A stretch of 64,000 nucleotides of DNA from Asterias amurensis (GCF_032118995.1 NC_092669.1:5827501-5891500), one strand, 5' to 3'. Counted from the first letter of the stretch, positions 13,201 to 20,893 are shown. Numbers and translations are program-made. Notes: generated by a model from the sequence alone, not told the origin.

Positions 13201-15432
13201 AATATTCATTTTTAAGAAAAATGTTGTGTTAGAGGTGAACAGAAACATGACCTTGGGAATCTAAAAAACATATTTGTATACTCAAATGACCCTTTCCCAA
13301 ACAACTAGGTCAAAGGTCAAGGGGTCAAACATACGTGAAATTGGTTTTCTCCACTCAAATTCATCATTACATGGCTTCCCATAACATTGAAATTAATAAT
13401 AAATGAATTATTTGGGATGAATGATTCCACCCTGTCCCAAATGACCTCTATTGATGACATTCAATAAAATCAAAGAAATTAACAATCAAATTCATCCGAC
13501 GGAATCTAGGTGCAAATGCATTCTTCTAGTCATTTCCCAAGCGAATAGGTGCAAATTGAACCCATTTATTTTACACAAACATCATGGTATCAACAATCCT
13601 CTGGGGCTGGATTGTTGTACATTTTCTCTTGTAGCAAGCAAAGTTTCACACTGCCCCCCCCCCCCTCCCGATCATTAGGTTGCATTTCTACATTGCTGTT
13701 CCAAACTTGGGCCTTCAAGTATACCCTGTATGCGTGTTACTTTGAAGCATCATCTGTTGAGTGTGGTCATTGGATTGAGACACTCTTGTGACTCTTTGCC
13801 GCCATGTTGAGTGGCCAATCAAGGTTTATTCTGACTTTGGCTGAAAGATTGACTGCAAAAAGGTTTGCACATAATTTTGGTTTCACGTTGCTGATGTGTT
13901 GATAATCTGTCGGTATGTTTGTCCCTGTGTCCATGGCAAACGTTGAAGACCAGACGTTTGACACACTATTTGATGCGATGCCTGATGACGTCTTAGAGAC
14001 AGTGATTCTTTTCAAATGGATTATGGCTTTCTAGGTACTCAAGAATGATTGCTGTCTTTGCCATATTTGATTTAGCTTGTTGCGTTGTTGTAGCTACTCA
14101 GCTTCTCTGAGCATATTCAGGCATCGTCAGCAGCCACAGTGTCCGCTGTGCTTCATCCATATCCCGTCTTTGTGTGATTCCACGATGCTCTCGACAATTA
14201 GATCAGTTGCCTCCCCTGTTGTTGCCTCCCCAGTTGTGTGCCTTCCTCGCTGGTACATGTACCTCCTCACCTGGTGCCTCCCCTGTTGTTGCCTGGCAAT
14301 TGGGGTGGCCACAACTAGGGAGGCAACAACTGTGGAGGCAACAACTGTGGAGGCAACAACTGTGGAGGCAACAACTGTGGAGGCAACAACTGTGGAGGCA
14401 ACAACAAGGGTGGCATCAACTGGGGGCAACAAAATGGGAGGGCAGGAACTGGGGAGGCAACAACCAGGGAGGCAGCAACAGGGGGGGGGCAACAACTCGG
14501 GTGGCAACAACCGGGGAGGCAGCAACATGGGAGGCAGCATTGTTAATTAACTTTGGTTTTTACCCATACACCGATGTGTGTTAGCACTGTATACTCAGTA
14601 CTTTCCCGAGTCCTGTGAAAACTTTCACGACCCTTGCAATTCTAGAGCAGTGTCTTACCAACTAGACTACCGAGGTTGCCCGGCAGCTAGAGGCAGTTCG
14701 AATCCTATGTTTTGGCAGCGGGTACCGCAACGATATAATAGATGTTAAATTTGCATCGGGGATAAAGACTATTAACTTTGGTTTTTACCCATACACCGAT
14801 GTGTGTTAGCACTGTATACTCAGTACTTTCCCGAGTCCTGTGAAAAAAATATCACAGGCATGTTACTCGGGTGGGATTCGAACCCACGACTCTCACAATT
14901 CTAGAGCAGTGTCTTACCAACTAGACTACCGAGGTTGCCCGGCAGCCAGAGGCAGTTCGAATCTTATGTTTTAGCAGCGGGTACCGCAACGATATAATAG
15001 ATGTTAAATTTGCATCGGGGATAAATTTTTTCTTATCATCGTTGTCTTTACCATTTCTGTCTTTGTTCTAATTGTCTGTCTGTGCGTTCTTGTTCCTGTT
15101 TAGGTTATGTTTGTCTGTCCCTAACTGTAAGCATATCAACACAGGCCTCGGCTTCAAAATTATTTTATTTATTTTTTCCCAAAAGCAACAAAGGACATAC
15201 AGATACAACAAAAGATTATGCCTCCATACTTAAATAATCTCTGCCTTATAAAATAGCATTGTTTAATGGGTACTCCTGTATAAATTATTGTTTGTACTGT
15301 TTTCATGAAGTATGGTAATAAATGTAAGTTTGAATGTGAATTTAAATACTTACCTGCTAGTGTAAAATTGCAGGTAAAAAGCAAAATAACTAGCTTCATC
15401 ACCTGGCACGTAGCCTGGTAGAGACCACTCAT
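719..15432 (-). CDS. YWTD-propeller/EGF/triple-sushi single-pass receptor (11 exons)
   Basis: Assembled by eye on the minus strand from exons 15432-15354, 11070-10831, 10541-10382, 9704-9577, 9191-8931, 8171-8064, 7598-7401, 6528-6340, 4088-3882, 2817-2727 and 890-719. All introns are GT-AG and the codon phases join at every junction, giving 611 codons with the stop. Order: signal peptide (about 1-27), six YWTD/LDLR class B blades (28-289), EGF-like domain (290-325), three sushi domains (326-391, 392-454, 455-523), transmembrane helix (about 527-553) and a cytoplasmic tail to residue 610. A six-bladed propeller followed by an EGF module is the standard LDLR/LRP unit, but there are no LDLR class A repeats, and sushi domains take the membrane-proximal place. 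The predicted role is a cell-surface binding or endocytic receptor; the ligand is unknown. Introns carry SINEs, inverted-repeat elements and minisatellites. I do not recognise a named orthologue. Confidence 0.85.
891..1780. other. Last receptor intron: no further gene seen
   Basis: AT-rich intron sequence with poly-T runs. I see no exon, RNA gene or clear repeat before the family B element. Confidence 0.5.
1781..2171. mobile_element. Family B palindromic TTAA element (B1)
   Basis: About 385 bp. Both ends carry the GAACACGTTG / GGCAACGTGTTCC terminal pair, with internal inverted blocks around ACACGGTCGGCCATTTATGG. The right end is followed by TTAA; the left end is diverged (GGGAACACGTTGACTTGG). 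Confidence 0.85.
2350..2593. repeat. Family C fold-back element (C1)
   Basis: Starts GGGCCCAAATTCATAGAGCT and ends in the reverse complement ATGAATTTGGGCCC. Inner arms repeat the TTTGCTTAGC...GCTAAGCAAA theme. Confidence 0.8.
2727..2817 (-). CDS. Receptor exon 10: transmembrane helix
   Basis: A 91-bp exon that joins exon 9 in phase. It encodes [14 protein letters not shown] followed by a run of isoleucine, leucine, valine and phenylalanine ending in ICISR: a single transmembrane helix with a basic stop-transfer residue. Acceptor CTTTAG, donor AG|GTACGT. Confidence 0.82.
2908..3004 (-). mobile_element. SINE S2 fragment
   Basis: Matches the right part of SINE S2 (CACCGATGTGTGTTAGCACT, then TACTCAGTACTTTCCC) and stops before the tRNA-like part. 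Confidence 0.6.
3413..3802. mobile_element. Family B palindromic TTAA element (B2)
   Basis: A near-complete copy with both termini; TTAA at 3799-3802. The centre is a strong palindrome around GGGAGTCAAATTTTGGACTCCC. It lies in the intron before the transmembrane exon. Confidence 0.9.
3882..4088 (-). CDS. Receptor exon 9: sushi domain 3 and acidic stalk
   Basis: A diverged sushi domain ([33 protein letters not shown]) followed by a short acidic linker VVDPESEGE before the membrane. NST is a possible N-glycosylation site. Acceptor CTGCAG, donor G|GTAAGT in phase 1. Confidence 0.86.
4089..4662. other. Receptor intron 8 left part: no gene seen
   Basis: Open frames here on both strands lack splice support or recognisable domains. 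No clear repeat. Confidence 0.45.
4663..5047. mobile_element. Family A TTAA element (A1)
   Basis: Begins TTAAAGACACTGGACAC and ends near AATAGTGTACACTGCC. The centre is a palindrome around GAGACCTCAAATTCTAAATC. Diverged right terminus. Confidence 0.85.
5048..5440. other. Intron stretch without gene
   Basis: Single-copy-looking sequence with several GACGGC-type motifs; no exon, RNA gene or complete mobile element recognised. Confidence 0.4.
5441..5785. mobile_element. Family A element, right end missing (A2)
   Basis: Begins GAAGGCAGTGATGGACACTA and stays homologous to family A up to GAGATACGCCAAGT, where it breaks into a short AAT run. Confidence 0.8.
5950..6003. repeat. Family G terminal fragment
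   Basis: GGGTCGACACAGGGAGACTA followed by ATCGAACGCACCCC matches one terminus of the family G element at 39.1 kb. Confidence 0.5.
6038..6240. mobile_element. Inverted-repeat element H
   Basis: About 200 bp; the left arm (AGTCTTGGCCCAAGACTATG then GTGCTTGATATTGG) is repeated in reverse complement at 6200-6240. A related TTGGGCCAAGACTATTCAG occurs near 62.93 kb. Confidence 0.75.
6340..6528 (-). CDS. Receptor exon 8: sushi domain 2
   Basis: A near copy of sushi domain 1: from the second cysteine onward ([16 protein letters not shown] and [13 protein letters not shown]) the two are identical. Phase 1-1, acceptor TTTCAG, same weak donor G|GTATTG. The similarity extends into introns, so this is a recent exon duplication. 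Confidence 0.86.
6563..6810 (+). mobile_element. SINE S1, tRNA-derived (S1a)
   Basis: The head GTGTCGTGGCTGAGCGGTTA has a tRNA A-box layout and GGTTCGAGTCC a B box; the body contains CTTCGGATGGGACGTAAA. A Ser/Leu-type tRNA ancestor is likely. It lies just upstream, in gene orientation, of sushi exon 8. Confidence 0.8.
6903..7293. mobile_element. Family A element (A3)
   Basis: Both ends are present in diverged form (AAAGGCAGTGTACACTGTTG and AATAGTGTCCAATG), with a central GAGACCTC palindrome. Confidence 0.85.
7401..7598 (-). CDS. Receptor exon 7: sushi domain 1
   Basis: Four sushi cysteines in the usual spacing ([27 protein letters not shown]) with the TW-SG motif. Phase 1-1 exon, donor G|GTATTG. 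Two in-frame acceptors 9 bases apart (before 7598 and before 7589) could both be used, changing the domain start by three residues. Very similar to exon 8. Confidence 0.85.
7637..8033 (+). mobile_element. SINE S1, long copy (S1b)
   Basis: tRNA-like head GTGTCGTGGCCGAGCGGTTA, B box GGTTCGAGTCC and the CTTCGGATGGGAC body, then a tail ending GGCGACTTGTAAAAAAAGG. It sits immediately upstream of sushi exon 7, the same relative place as S1a beside exon 8. Confidence 0.82.
8064..8171 (-). CDS. Receptor exon 6: EGF-like domain
   Basis: A 108-bp phase 1-1 exon with six cysteines: [13 protein letters not shown], then [12 protein letters not shown]. The last cysteine loop is shorter than usual. There is no complete calcium-binding consensus at the N-terminal side. 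It packs against the propeller in known LDLR-family structures (family knowledge). Acceptor ends ACTAG, donor G|GTATGT. Confidence 0.85.
8262..8780. repeat. 22-bp minisatellite in receptor intron
   Basis: More than 20 imperfect copies of TCAAATCACTGCAAGATTTC plus two bases, between the EGF and YWTD exons. The open frame across it is a by-product of the repeat. Confidence 0.9.
8784..8876. mobile_element. Family A fragment (A4)
   Basis: Only the right terminal part (GAGGTTTGTTATTTTACACA, then TGGTCTTTGACAG) follows the minisatellite directly. Confidence 0.6.
8931..9191 (-). CDS. Receptor exon 5: last two YWTD blades
   Basis: Contains [19 protein letters not shown] and then [15 protein letters not shown], so two further blades complete a six-bladed propeller. 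Acceptor CTTACAG, donor G|GTTAGT. The next exon is the EGF-like module, as expected for the propeller-EGF unit. Confidence 0.9.
9577..9704 (-). CDS. Receptor exon 4: YWTD blade
   Basis: Reads [20 protein letters not shown], then an [12 protein letters not shown] strand and [11 protein letters not shown]. This is the best-preserved blade, with the usual WTDWG and KIERA elements. Acceptor CATCAG, donor A|GTAAGG. Confidence 0.9.
9761..10352. mobile_element. Two joined family A copies (A5/A6) with ATA microsatellite
   Basis: The left half of one copy (from AGGGCGCAGTGGACACTATT) meets another copy at about 9960 (GGAACACTATTGGTAATTGG) and ends near CCTTCCCTTTAAAGG. A run of about 16 ATA/AAT triplets (10206-10253) and an insert ending GGCGCAGAACACA interrupt it. 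Confidence 0.75.
10382..10541 (-). CDS. Receptor exon 3: YWTD blade
   Basis: Reads [18 protein letters not shown] followed by [11 protein letters not shown], a canonical LDLR class B repeat. Acceptor TTACAG, donor GG|GTAAGG, phase 2 at its end. A near-universal PDGL motif opens the repeat. Confidence 0.88.
10831..11070 (-). CDS. Receptor exon 2: YWTD blades 1-2
   Basis: Acceptor TTGCAG before 11070 and donor G|GTGAG after 10831. It encodes a propeller start ([15 protein letters not shown]) and one clear blade with [15 protein letters not shown], then [10 protein letters not shown]. The first blade lacks a YWTD motif, as is common for the first strand set in LRP-type propellers. Confidence 0.85.
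11240..11296 (+). mobile_element. SINE S1 head broken by insertion (S1c)
   Basis: GTGTCATGGCTTAGTAGTTA and the following tRNA-like bases up to TTTCTGATCATC, then a family C element begins. The SINE body is not seen beyond it. Confidence 0.6.
11297..11523. repeat. Family C fold-back element (C2)
   Basis: Starts AACCAATTTCATAGAGCTGC and ends GCAGCTCTATGAAATTAGGC; near-symmetrical arms with TTTGCTTAGCATGACATTTC. It interrupts the SINE head to its left. Confidence 0.82.
11524..12159. other. First receptor intron segment: nothing recognised
   Basis: Part of the 4.3-kb first intron. No exon, RNA gene or clear repeat is visible. Confidence 0.45.
12160..13055. mobile_element. Fold-back element with inverted 42-bp arrays
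   Basis: The outer ends AGTATGGTGGCCC and GGGCCACCATAC are inverted. Each arm is a tandem array of a 42-bp unit (GCATACGTGTGCGCACATAT, then TCGCGAATTGTTTCACGACA): about 4 units on the left (12190-12350) and about 8 in opposite orientation on the right (12720-13020). The centre is a perfect hairpin with 18-bp arms at 12465-12482 and 12495-12512. 42 is a multiple of three, so long false open frames appear in several frames. Confidence 0.9.
13056..14204. other. First receptor intron, middle: nothing recognised
   Basis: No exon or RNA gene seen; contains a C-rich run near 13655-13672. Confidence 0.45.
14205..14545. repeat. 15-bp minisatellite, both orientations
   Basis: AGGCAACAACTGTGG in tandem at about 14320-14400, degenerate GGCAACAAC units to 14540, and inverted units (GTTGTTGCCTCCCCAGTTGT) on the left at 14215-14240. 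The open frames through it are repeat artefacts. Confidence 0.85.
14546..14756 (-). mobile_element. SINE S2 with internal deletion (S2a)
   Basis: Read on the minus strand, a tRNA-like segment has ACCTCGGTAGTCTAGTTGG (A box). Bases carrying the B-box half are deleted (TGTGAAAACTTTCACGACCC junction). Confidence 0.75.
14772..15025 (-). mobile_element. SINE S2, complete copy (S2b)
   Basis: Minus strand: CTCGGTAGTCTAGTTGGTAA, then GTGGGTTCGAATCCCACCC, so both polymerase III boxes of a tRNA ancestor. Plus-strand ends are TTAACTTTGGTTTTTACCC and TTTGCATCGGGGATAAA. Tandem with S2a. Confidence 0.85.
15026..15353. other. Start of receptor intron 1
   Basis: AT-rich intron immediately after exon 1. Nothing recognised. 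Confidence 0.4.
15354..15432 (-). CDS. Receptor exon 1: signal peptide
   Basis: Begins with an ATG (15432-15430). It encodes 26 residues with a hydrophobic core ([14 protein letters not shown]) typical of a secretory signal, then a donor G|GTAAGT in phase 1. A second ATG lies 11 codons in, directly before the hydrophobic core, so either start would give a signal peptide. A pyrimidine tract ending in AG near 15480-15490 could be the acceptor of an upstream non-coding exon. Confidence 0.75.
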
Positions 15433-15517
15433 TGTGAACAGCGCTCTCTATCCTCGAGCAACAAATGAGATTCGAGTACACTAAAAAAAAATCATAACAA
15501 ATAATGATTAGTTTACT

Positions 15518-16196
15518 TTAAGTGAACGTTGCCTGTGATCGGGCGAGTTGGTCTATGAAAAGTGTTTGAAACCGTTTGTTATAAAATGCATATGGTTGGG
15601 AAGATGTTTTAAAGACACTGGACACTGTTGGTAATTGTAAAAGAATAGTCTTCACACATGGTGTATCTCAACATATGCACAAAATAACAAACCTTTGAAA
15701 ATTTGAGCTCAATCGGTCCTCGAAGTTGCGAAATATAACGAAAGAAAAAACACCCTAGTCGCATCATGGTCACACGAAGTTGTGTGCTTTCAGATGCTTG
15801 ATTTCGAAACCTCAAGTTCTAAATCTGAGGTCTCAAAATCAAATTCGTGGAAAATTTATTCTTTCTCGAAAACTACGTTATTTCAGAGGGAGCCGTCTAT
15901 CACAATGTTTTATACTATCAACCTCTCCCCATTACTCGTAATCAAGAAAGGTTTTATGATAGTATTTATTTTGAGTAACTACCAATAGTGTCCACTGCCT
16001 TTAAAAGTATAATATAATGGCCCACACAAATATGCCTCGAACTTGCACGGTTTTCCTTTTATTTTGCGAACTATTTTGTGTGGAATATTACATTCTATTT
16101 TTAAACCATCTTTCCAAACACATTATTTATAACAAACGGTTTCCAAACGCTTTTCATAGACCAACTCGCCCGATCAAAGGCAACGTTACCCTTTAA
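15518..16196. mobile_element. Family B element (B3) split by a family A insertion
   Basis: TTAA at 15518-15521, left part to 15608; the right part resumes at 16005 (AGTATAATATAATGGCCCAC) and ends before TTAA at 16193-16196. The interrupted site is the internal TTAA of the family B consensus (GATGTTTTAAAAGTA). It lies less than 100 bases upstream of the receptor ATG. Confidence 0.88.
15609..16004. mobile_element. Family A element (A7) nested in B3
   Basis: TTAA (15609-15612) then AGACACTGGACACTGTTGG; ends GTCCACTGCCT then TTAA (16001-16004). A clean TTAA duplication supports insertion into B3. Confidence 0.9.
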
Positions 16197-16209
16197 CGTG
16201 TATCTTCTT

Positions 16210-16680
16210 TTACAATGCGACTTGAACGGGTTGACCAGGGTTCAGCTCATCAAACGCACCAGGGAGACCCGGGTTGACAAGGGTTAAGCTAATAGAATGC
16301 AACAGGGAGACTCGGGTTGACCAGGGTTAAGCTAGTCAGATGCACTGGGGAGACCCGGGTTAACCAGAGATGAGCTAATCCAACGCATCGGGAGACCCGG
16401 GTTCACCAGGGTTCAGCTAATCGGATGCACCGAGGAGACCCGCGTTGACCAGAGATGAGCTGATAGTTCAGCTAATCGAACGCACATCGGAGACCAGGGT
16501 TGGCAGGGTTCAGCTAATCGGGCGCACTAGGGAGACCCGGGTTTACCAGGGTTGAACTAATCGGATGCACCGGGGAGACCCGGGTTAACCAGAGATGAGC
16601 TAATGGTTCAGCTAATCGAACGCACATGGGAGACCCGGGTTGACCAGGGTTCAGCTAATCGAACGAATCAATTTACAGGA
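16210..16680. repeat. Minisatellite of about 42 bp, GGGAGACCCGGGTTGACC unit
   Basis: About ten imperfect copies of GGGAGACCCGGGTTGACCAG followed by GGTTCAGCTAATCGAACGCA. The unit resembles a terminus of the family G inverted-repeat element (GGTCGACCCGGGGAAGCTAA). Confidence 0.85.
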
Positions 16681-16878
16681 TTTCGCAAGACGACTAAAGT
16701 AAAAAAAATACAAGTTTATTTGTTATATTGTCCCATCCTGGTTTAATACATCTTTGCTTTTACGAGACATCGCCTATTATTAAAAGGCCGGACGGCCACT
16801 TGAAGGTGCGGGCTTTACACAAAATATCACCAGGAGAACGTGCTCCTGGGGCTGAAACACTGCTCCCCCTTCACAGAA

Positions 16879-17325
16879 GGATGTAGACATGGGTATCATC
16901 CACTTGGAGCCTTGCTGGTAGAGTGTAAGGATGTAGGCATGGGTATCATCCACTTGGAGCCTTGCTGATAGAGTGTAAGGATGTAGGCATGGGTATCATC
17001 CACTTGGAGCCTTGCTGGTAGAGTGTAAGGATGTAGGCATGTGTATCATCCACTTGGAGCCTTGCTGGTAGAGTGTAAGGATATAGGCATGGGTATCATC
17101 CACTTGGAGCCTTGCTGGTAGAGTGTAAGGATGTAGGCATGGGTATCATCCACTTGGAGCCTTGCTGGTAGAGTGTAAGGATGTAGGCATGGGTATCGTC
17201 CACTTGAGGCCTTGCTGGTAGAGTGTAAGGATATAGGCATGGGTATCATCCACTTGGAGCCTTGCTGGTAGAGTGTAAGGATGTAGACATGGGTATCATC
17301 CACTTGGGGCCTTGCTGGTAGAGCA
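16879..17325. repeat. 50-bp tandem array, about 9 copies
   Basis: The unit GAGTGTAAGGATGTAGGCAT followed by GGGTATCATCCACTTGGAGC repeats every 50 bases with few differences, which suggests a young or homogenised array. Confidence 0.95.
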
Positions 17326-18791
17326 GAATGCACTATCGTAGGGTCATACGTTATCGACCCTTATAATATGTTTTCGACCCCAACTTTGATTCCCGTTTAC
17401 CGCGAGACTGTGCAAGCTCCACCGGTGACAGAAGCTCGGCCAGCTTATTCACGGTCTGTGTTTTATTCAGGCTTAATCATGCTGAGATTTAAGTTTCTTG
17501 TCGTAAGTTATGCTCAAACATTTATAAAAAGAAGAATTTCGGTATAAATCACTCGTGCATTCTTATGCCAACAATCAAAAGAGTCAAAGAAACAACATCC
17601 AACCTTAAAAGTTCAAAACAAAATTATCATCTGCTAGATTGAGTTTCATTTTCCTTCAGTCACTAGATAGATCACGTAATGTGGTTGCTATTTGGGATTC
17701 TATGGTGTGCCAATAATTATGGGGACAAAATTAAAATATTTTAATTGAAAATGGGAAGAAAACAAAGGTCTAGTTAACTGCAGAACTGTGATAAATTCTC
17801 ATAAACGTAACAAATAATATGTCTACAATAAATAGAAAATATAAAAGATTGGTTTCTTATCTCCTGAAACCAAACATTGACGGTCTGAAATGGAGGAAAA
17901 CGTATTGTTTTGTGCTTCAAGGGGGTTGGAGTGTTTTACTGTCATGCCTTGTGATATCTCCGGATTATAATCAAGTAGCCATATTATGTCTTATAGGACA
18001 ACAATGTAATTAAATTTGTTAAATATTAATTGAATGAGATTTTTTATTTATTTTGAACGTCATACTAGCTTCTGAATATTCAATAAAATACCAACCAATG
18101 AAAGTAATGTAAACAGATGACGTCGCTCCAATGTCGTGCATGCATTAGCACTGTAAATGGCGGACTATCTCTCGCACGCAACGTAACATCAAAACTTGTA
18201 AGATTTCAACACCTGTTGAAGTGTGTTTTTGATTGTGAACAATTTTCTTGATATCCTACTGAAAACCCATGACACCAGGATACCTCTCAACTTGTAACAA
18301 AGCATCATTGTGATTAAATCCATGCGGCCAGACCAATTTCTGAGACAGAGTGACCCTAAACTGATTAAAAATTGTAAGTTTACCACGCAGGATTTTTGCA
18401 TCAGTTTCTATTGGGAGCAAGTGGCTATTGGTTGTTAGAACGAGTCTGACACAAAAGGTCAACCCACCAACCTGGGCATAAATTTTACTGAAAGACTTGT
18501 CACTACAATACCCCTGTGTAATGATTATGCGGAGGGCATTCAGACCACTTATTCAAGGTTTTCTTTTGTTCAATTTATGTTTATTACGCTCCCGGACTAC
18601 TTTGAATCAATTTATTGGCCTTCGCCAACACTTGATGTAGATCTATGAAGTGCGCCGTGGGGAAATTCCAATTATTCGGGCTTTCCATCCACTATTGCGA
18701 AACCGTCACCATCTGTAGTCATTTATGAGTAGTTATTTTGATGTGGATCGAGTTGCATTTGTGTTTGTGTGGGAATTTGAGTCCGTTGCTG
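17326..18791. other. Intergenic stretch, no gene seen
   Basis: AT-rich, apparently unique sequence. No exon with convincing splice sites or recognisable protein. Confidence 0.45.
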
Positions 18792-19001
18792 TATAGACCA
18801 TGTGACCTTTGTTTGTATTCAAACCGCCCTCTGTTGACAAAACACTATATACGTCATGTTTCGCCGGGCACTGAGTTGCGTTGTCATAGTAAGTTTGCGT
18901 ACACTTTCTAGCTGGCTGCCAAAACACAAAGGTTTTGCCCGGCAATATGCGCGAGAATCATGTTATGGTTTTCTTGTGACGTCAGAGGTCACATCGTCTA
19001 T
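18792..19001. mobile_element. Inverted-repeat element J (J1)
   Basis: About 210 bp; ends TATAGACCATGTGACCT and GAGGTCACATCGTCTA. A second copy at 61552-61762 is nearly the same throughout. TA flanks suggest a Tc1/mariner-type target (inference). Confidence 0.85.
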
Positions 19002-19021
19002 TCAAATCCAAATTTCTTAAC

Positions 19022-19278
19022 TTAAAGCCATTGGACCCTTTCGGTACAGAAAGAAAAAAAAATCACAGCTTTACAAATAACTTACAGGGTTTACAGAAGG
19101 TAATGGTAAAAGACTTCTCCTGAAATATTATTCCATGGGTTTTCGCGTTATTTTCTCCCGACTCCCATGACCGATTGAGCCTAAATTTTCACAGGTTTGT
19201 TGTTTTATATATAAGTTGTAATACACGAAGTGTGGGACTTGGACAATACTGTTTACCGAAAGTGTATAATGGCTTTAA
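19022..19278. mobile_element. Family E TTAA element (E1)
   Basis: TTAA then AGCCATTGGACCCTTTCGG; ends CGAAAGTGTATAATGGCT then TTAA. Shares CTTACAGGGTTTACAGAAGG with the copy at 57.95 kb. Confidence 0.85.
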
Positions 19279-19569
19279 GAAACAGGAAACACCGATGTAA
19301 TAAATAGAGTATGGGCCGTTTTAAAAAGCAGAAGCTTGTAAAAAGGAACTCAGACAAACAAGGAAACAAAACACAGACATACATGTACATGTTTCATGTT
19401 TTTATAGAACTTGTTATGTAGTAATTTCTGCTAATGATGTTCCCCTAATTTAGATGTTTTTTATAGTCTTTTAGTTTGTTTAATGTATTCCATTGTCTGT
19501 ATGCGACATTTATTAATACGTCACCAAGAACAACTGTTGATAATGTATAGCCAATGTCTTTGCAGCCAC

Positions 19570-20078
19570 TACAGGAACTGGACACATTTGGTAAAGACCA
19601 GTATTTTCACTTTGTGTGTGAACGTTTTGGTAATCGAATTTACAAGAGAATAATAGAGAAAAAACACCCGTGTGCACAACTGTGTGGGTTTTTGGGTGCA
19701 TAATAAAAATAAAACACTCTTGTTGCACTTGCTCTGTATGCTTCTAGATGCGTAATAAAAATAAAACACTCTTGTCGCACTTGCTCTGTATGCTTCTAGA
19801 TGCATAATAAAAATAAAACACTCTTGTTGCACTTGCTCTGTATGCTTCTAGATGCATAATAAAAATAAAACACTCTTGTTACACTTGCTCTGTGTGCTTC
19901 TAGATGCATAATAAAATGCTTCAGCTGAAGTATGTTATTCATTGGGTGATAATTTACCCCTTTATCAAAAGCTACGTTACTTCAGGACAAGCCATTTCTT
20001 AGAATGTTGTAACCAAGTCAGTTTCTTAGCTAACAACTTTTTTGAGTTATTACCAATAGTGTCAACTGTCTTTAAAAT
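19570..20078. mobile_element. Family A element with internal tandem expansion (A8)
   Basis: Left end ACTGGACACATTTGGTAAAG and right end AATAGTGTCAACTGTCT then TTAA. The interior is dominated by a 52-bp array instead of the usual palindromic centre. Confidence 0.7.
19690..19918. repeat. 52-bp tandem repeat inside A8
   Basis: Four or more copies of ATAATAAAAATAAAACACTC followed by TTGTTGCACTTGCTCTGTAT. The unit corresponds to the AAACACCCTTGTCACACGAA...GCTTTCAGATGC part of family A. Confidence 0.88.
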
Positions 20079-20530
20079 AAATAATATAAATACCAATTGC
20101 AAACTAAGGGTGTTAAACGTGACACAATTTTTTTTATTCGTATACGGATACCCAAACACCACAGGATATTAAGTTAACACCAAGGTAGTTGGTATTAAAG
20201 AAGGGTTCATTTTAACACACTCTTTATTTTGTTAACTCTGATTCTCTTTAACAACACACAGGTCGTCAATTTTAACACTCCAGTTTTTGCAGTGTGGTGA
20301 TCCTATGACTATATATGTTCACAAACAAAAGTGCTGTTTGTTTAAAAATACTCTTACTGGTAGTTGCCTCCACACGAACAACCGAGAACCAATCGCAAGC
20401 ACTAATAATAACCGTATTTATAACGCGCCTTTTGCCAAAGTATACAAAGCGCCAGGTATTACTACTGCAAGGAGTGGGGTGAATTTTGAGATATATAAAA
20501 CCTAATCCTTAGCACCATGTAATGGTTTAA
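20079..20530. other. Intergenic, no gene seen
   Basis: TTAACA-rich stretch (TTTTAACAC motifs at 20175-20280). No exon recognised. Confidence 0.4.
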
Positions 20531-20761
20531 CAAGGTGCTGTGGCGCAATATGCAGCCAATCCAGCCAGGAACACCGGGGCGAAAATGGGACCAACGGCTT
20601 TACGTCCCATCCGAAGGACGAAGCAATGGTTATGTGTCTTGCTTAAGTACACAAGTGTCACGGCTGGGTTCGTATCCCCATGGGGATACGAACCCACACT
20701 CTGCTGATCGGAAACACCAGAGTTTGAATCCGGTGCTCTTAACCGCTCGGCCACGACACTC
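20531..20761 (-). mobile_element. SINE S1, minus strand, with palindromic insert (S1d)
   Basis: Reverse-strand head GAGTGTCGTGGCCGAGCGGT and body (TTTACGTCCCATCCGAAGGA on plus). A perfect 32-bp palindrome (20665-20696) duplicates the B-box region in inverted form. Confidence 0.82.
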
Positions 20762-20893
20762 CCAAATCATAATATTATTTAAAAAAACTATAAAACATTG
20801 AACGACCGTCGAAAAGGGGTATTGTACATTGCCATAACTGACACCTCGACAATATATTTTAGAACGGGTTACACAAAACAAAAGCCAAGCATT

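Noticed and set aside
12146..13215. Long open frames of 60-269 residues with 14-residue repeats ([14 protein letters not shown])
   Set aside because: They follow from a 42-bp tandem unit, a multiple of three, and are open in several frames on both strands. No start context, splice sites or known domain.
14077..14584. Repeat proteins (VEATT and GGNN types)
   Set aside because: Translations of a 15-bp minisatellite; overlapping frames on both strands are equally open.
16879..17325. CRISPR-like array
   Set aside because: Units are directly adjacent with no unique spacers, and the genome is eukaryotic. It is a 50-bp satellite.
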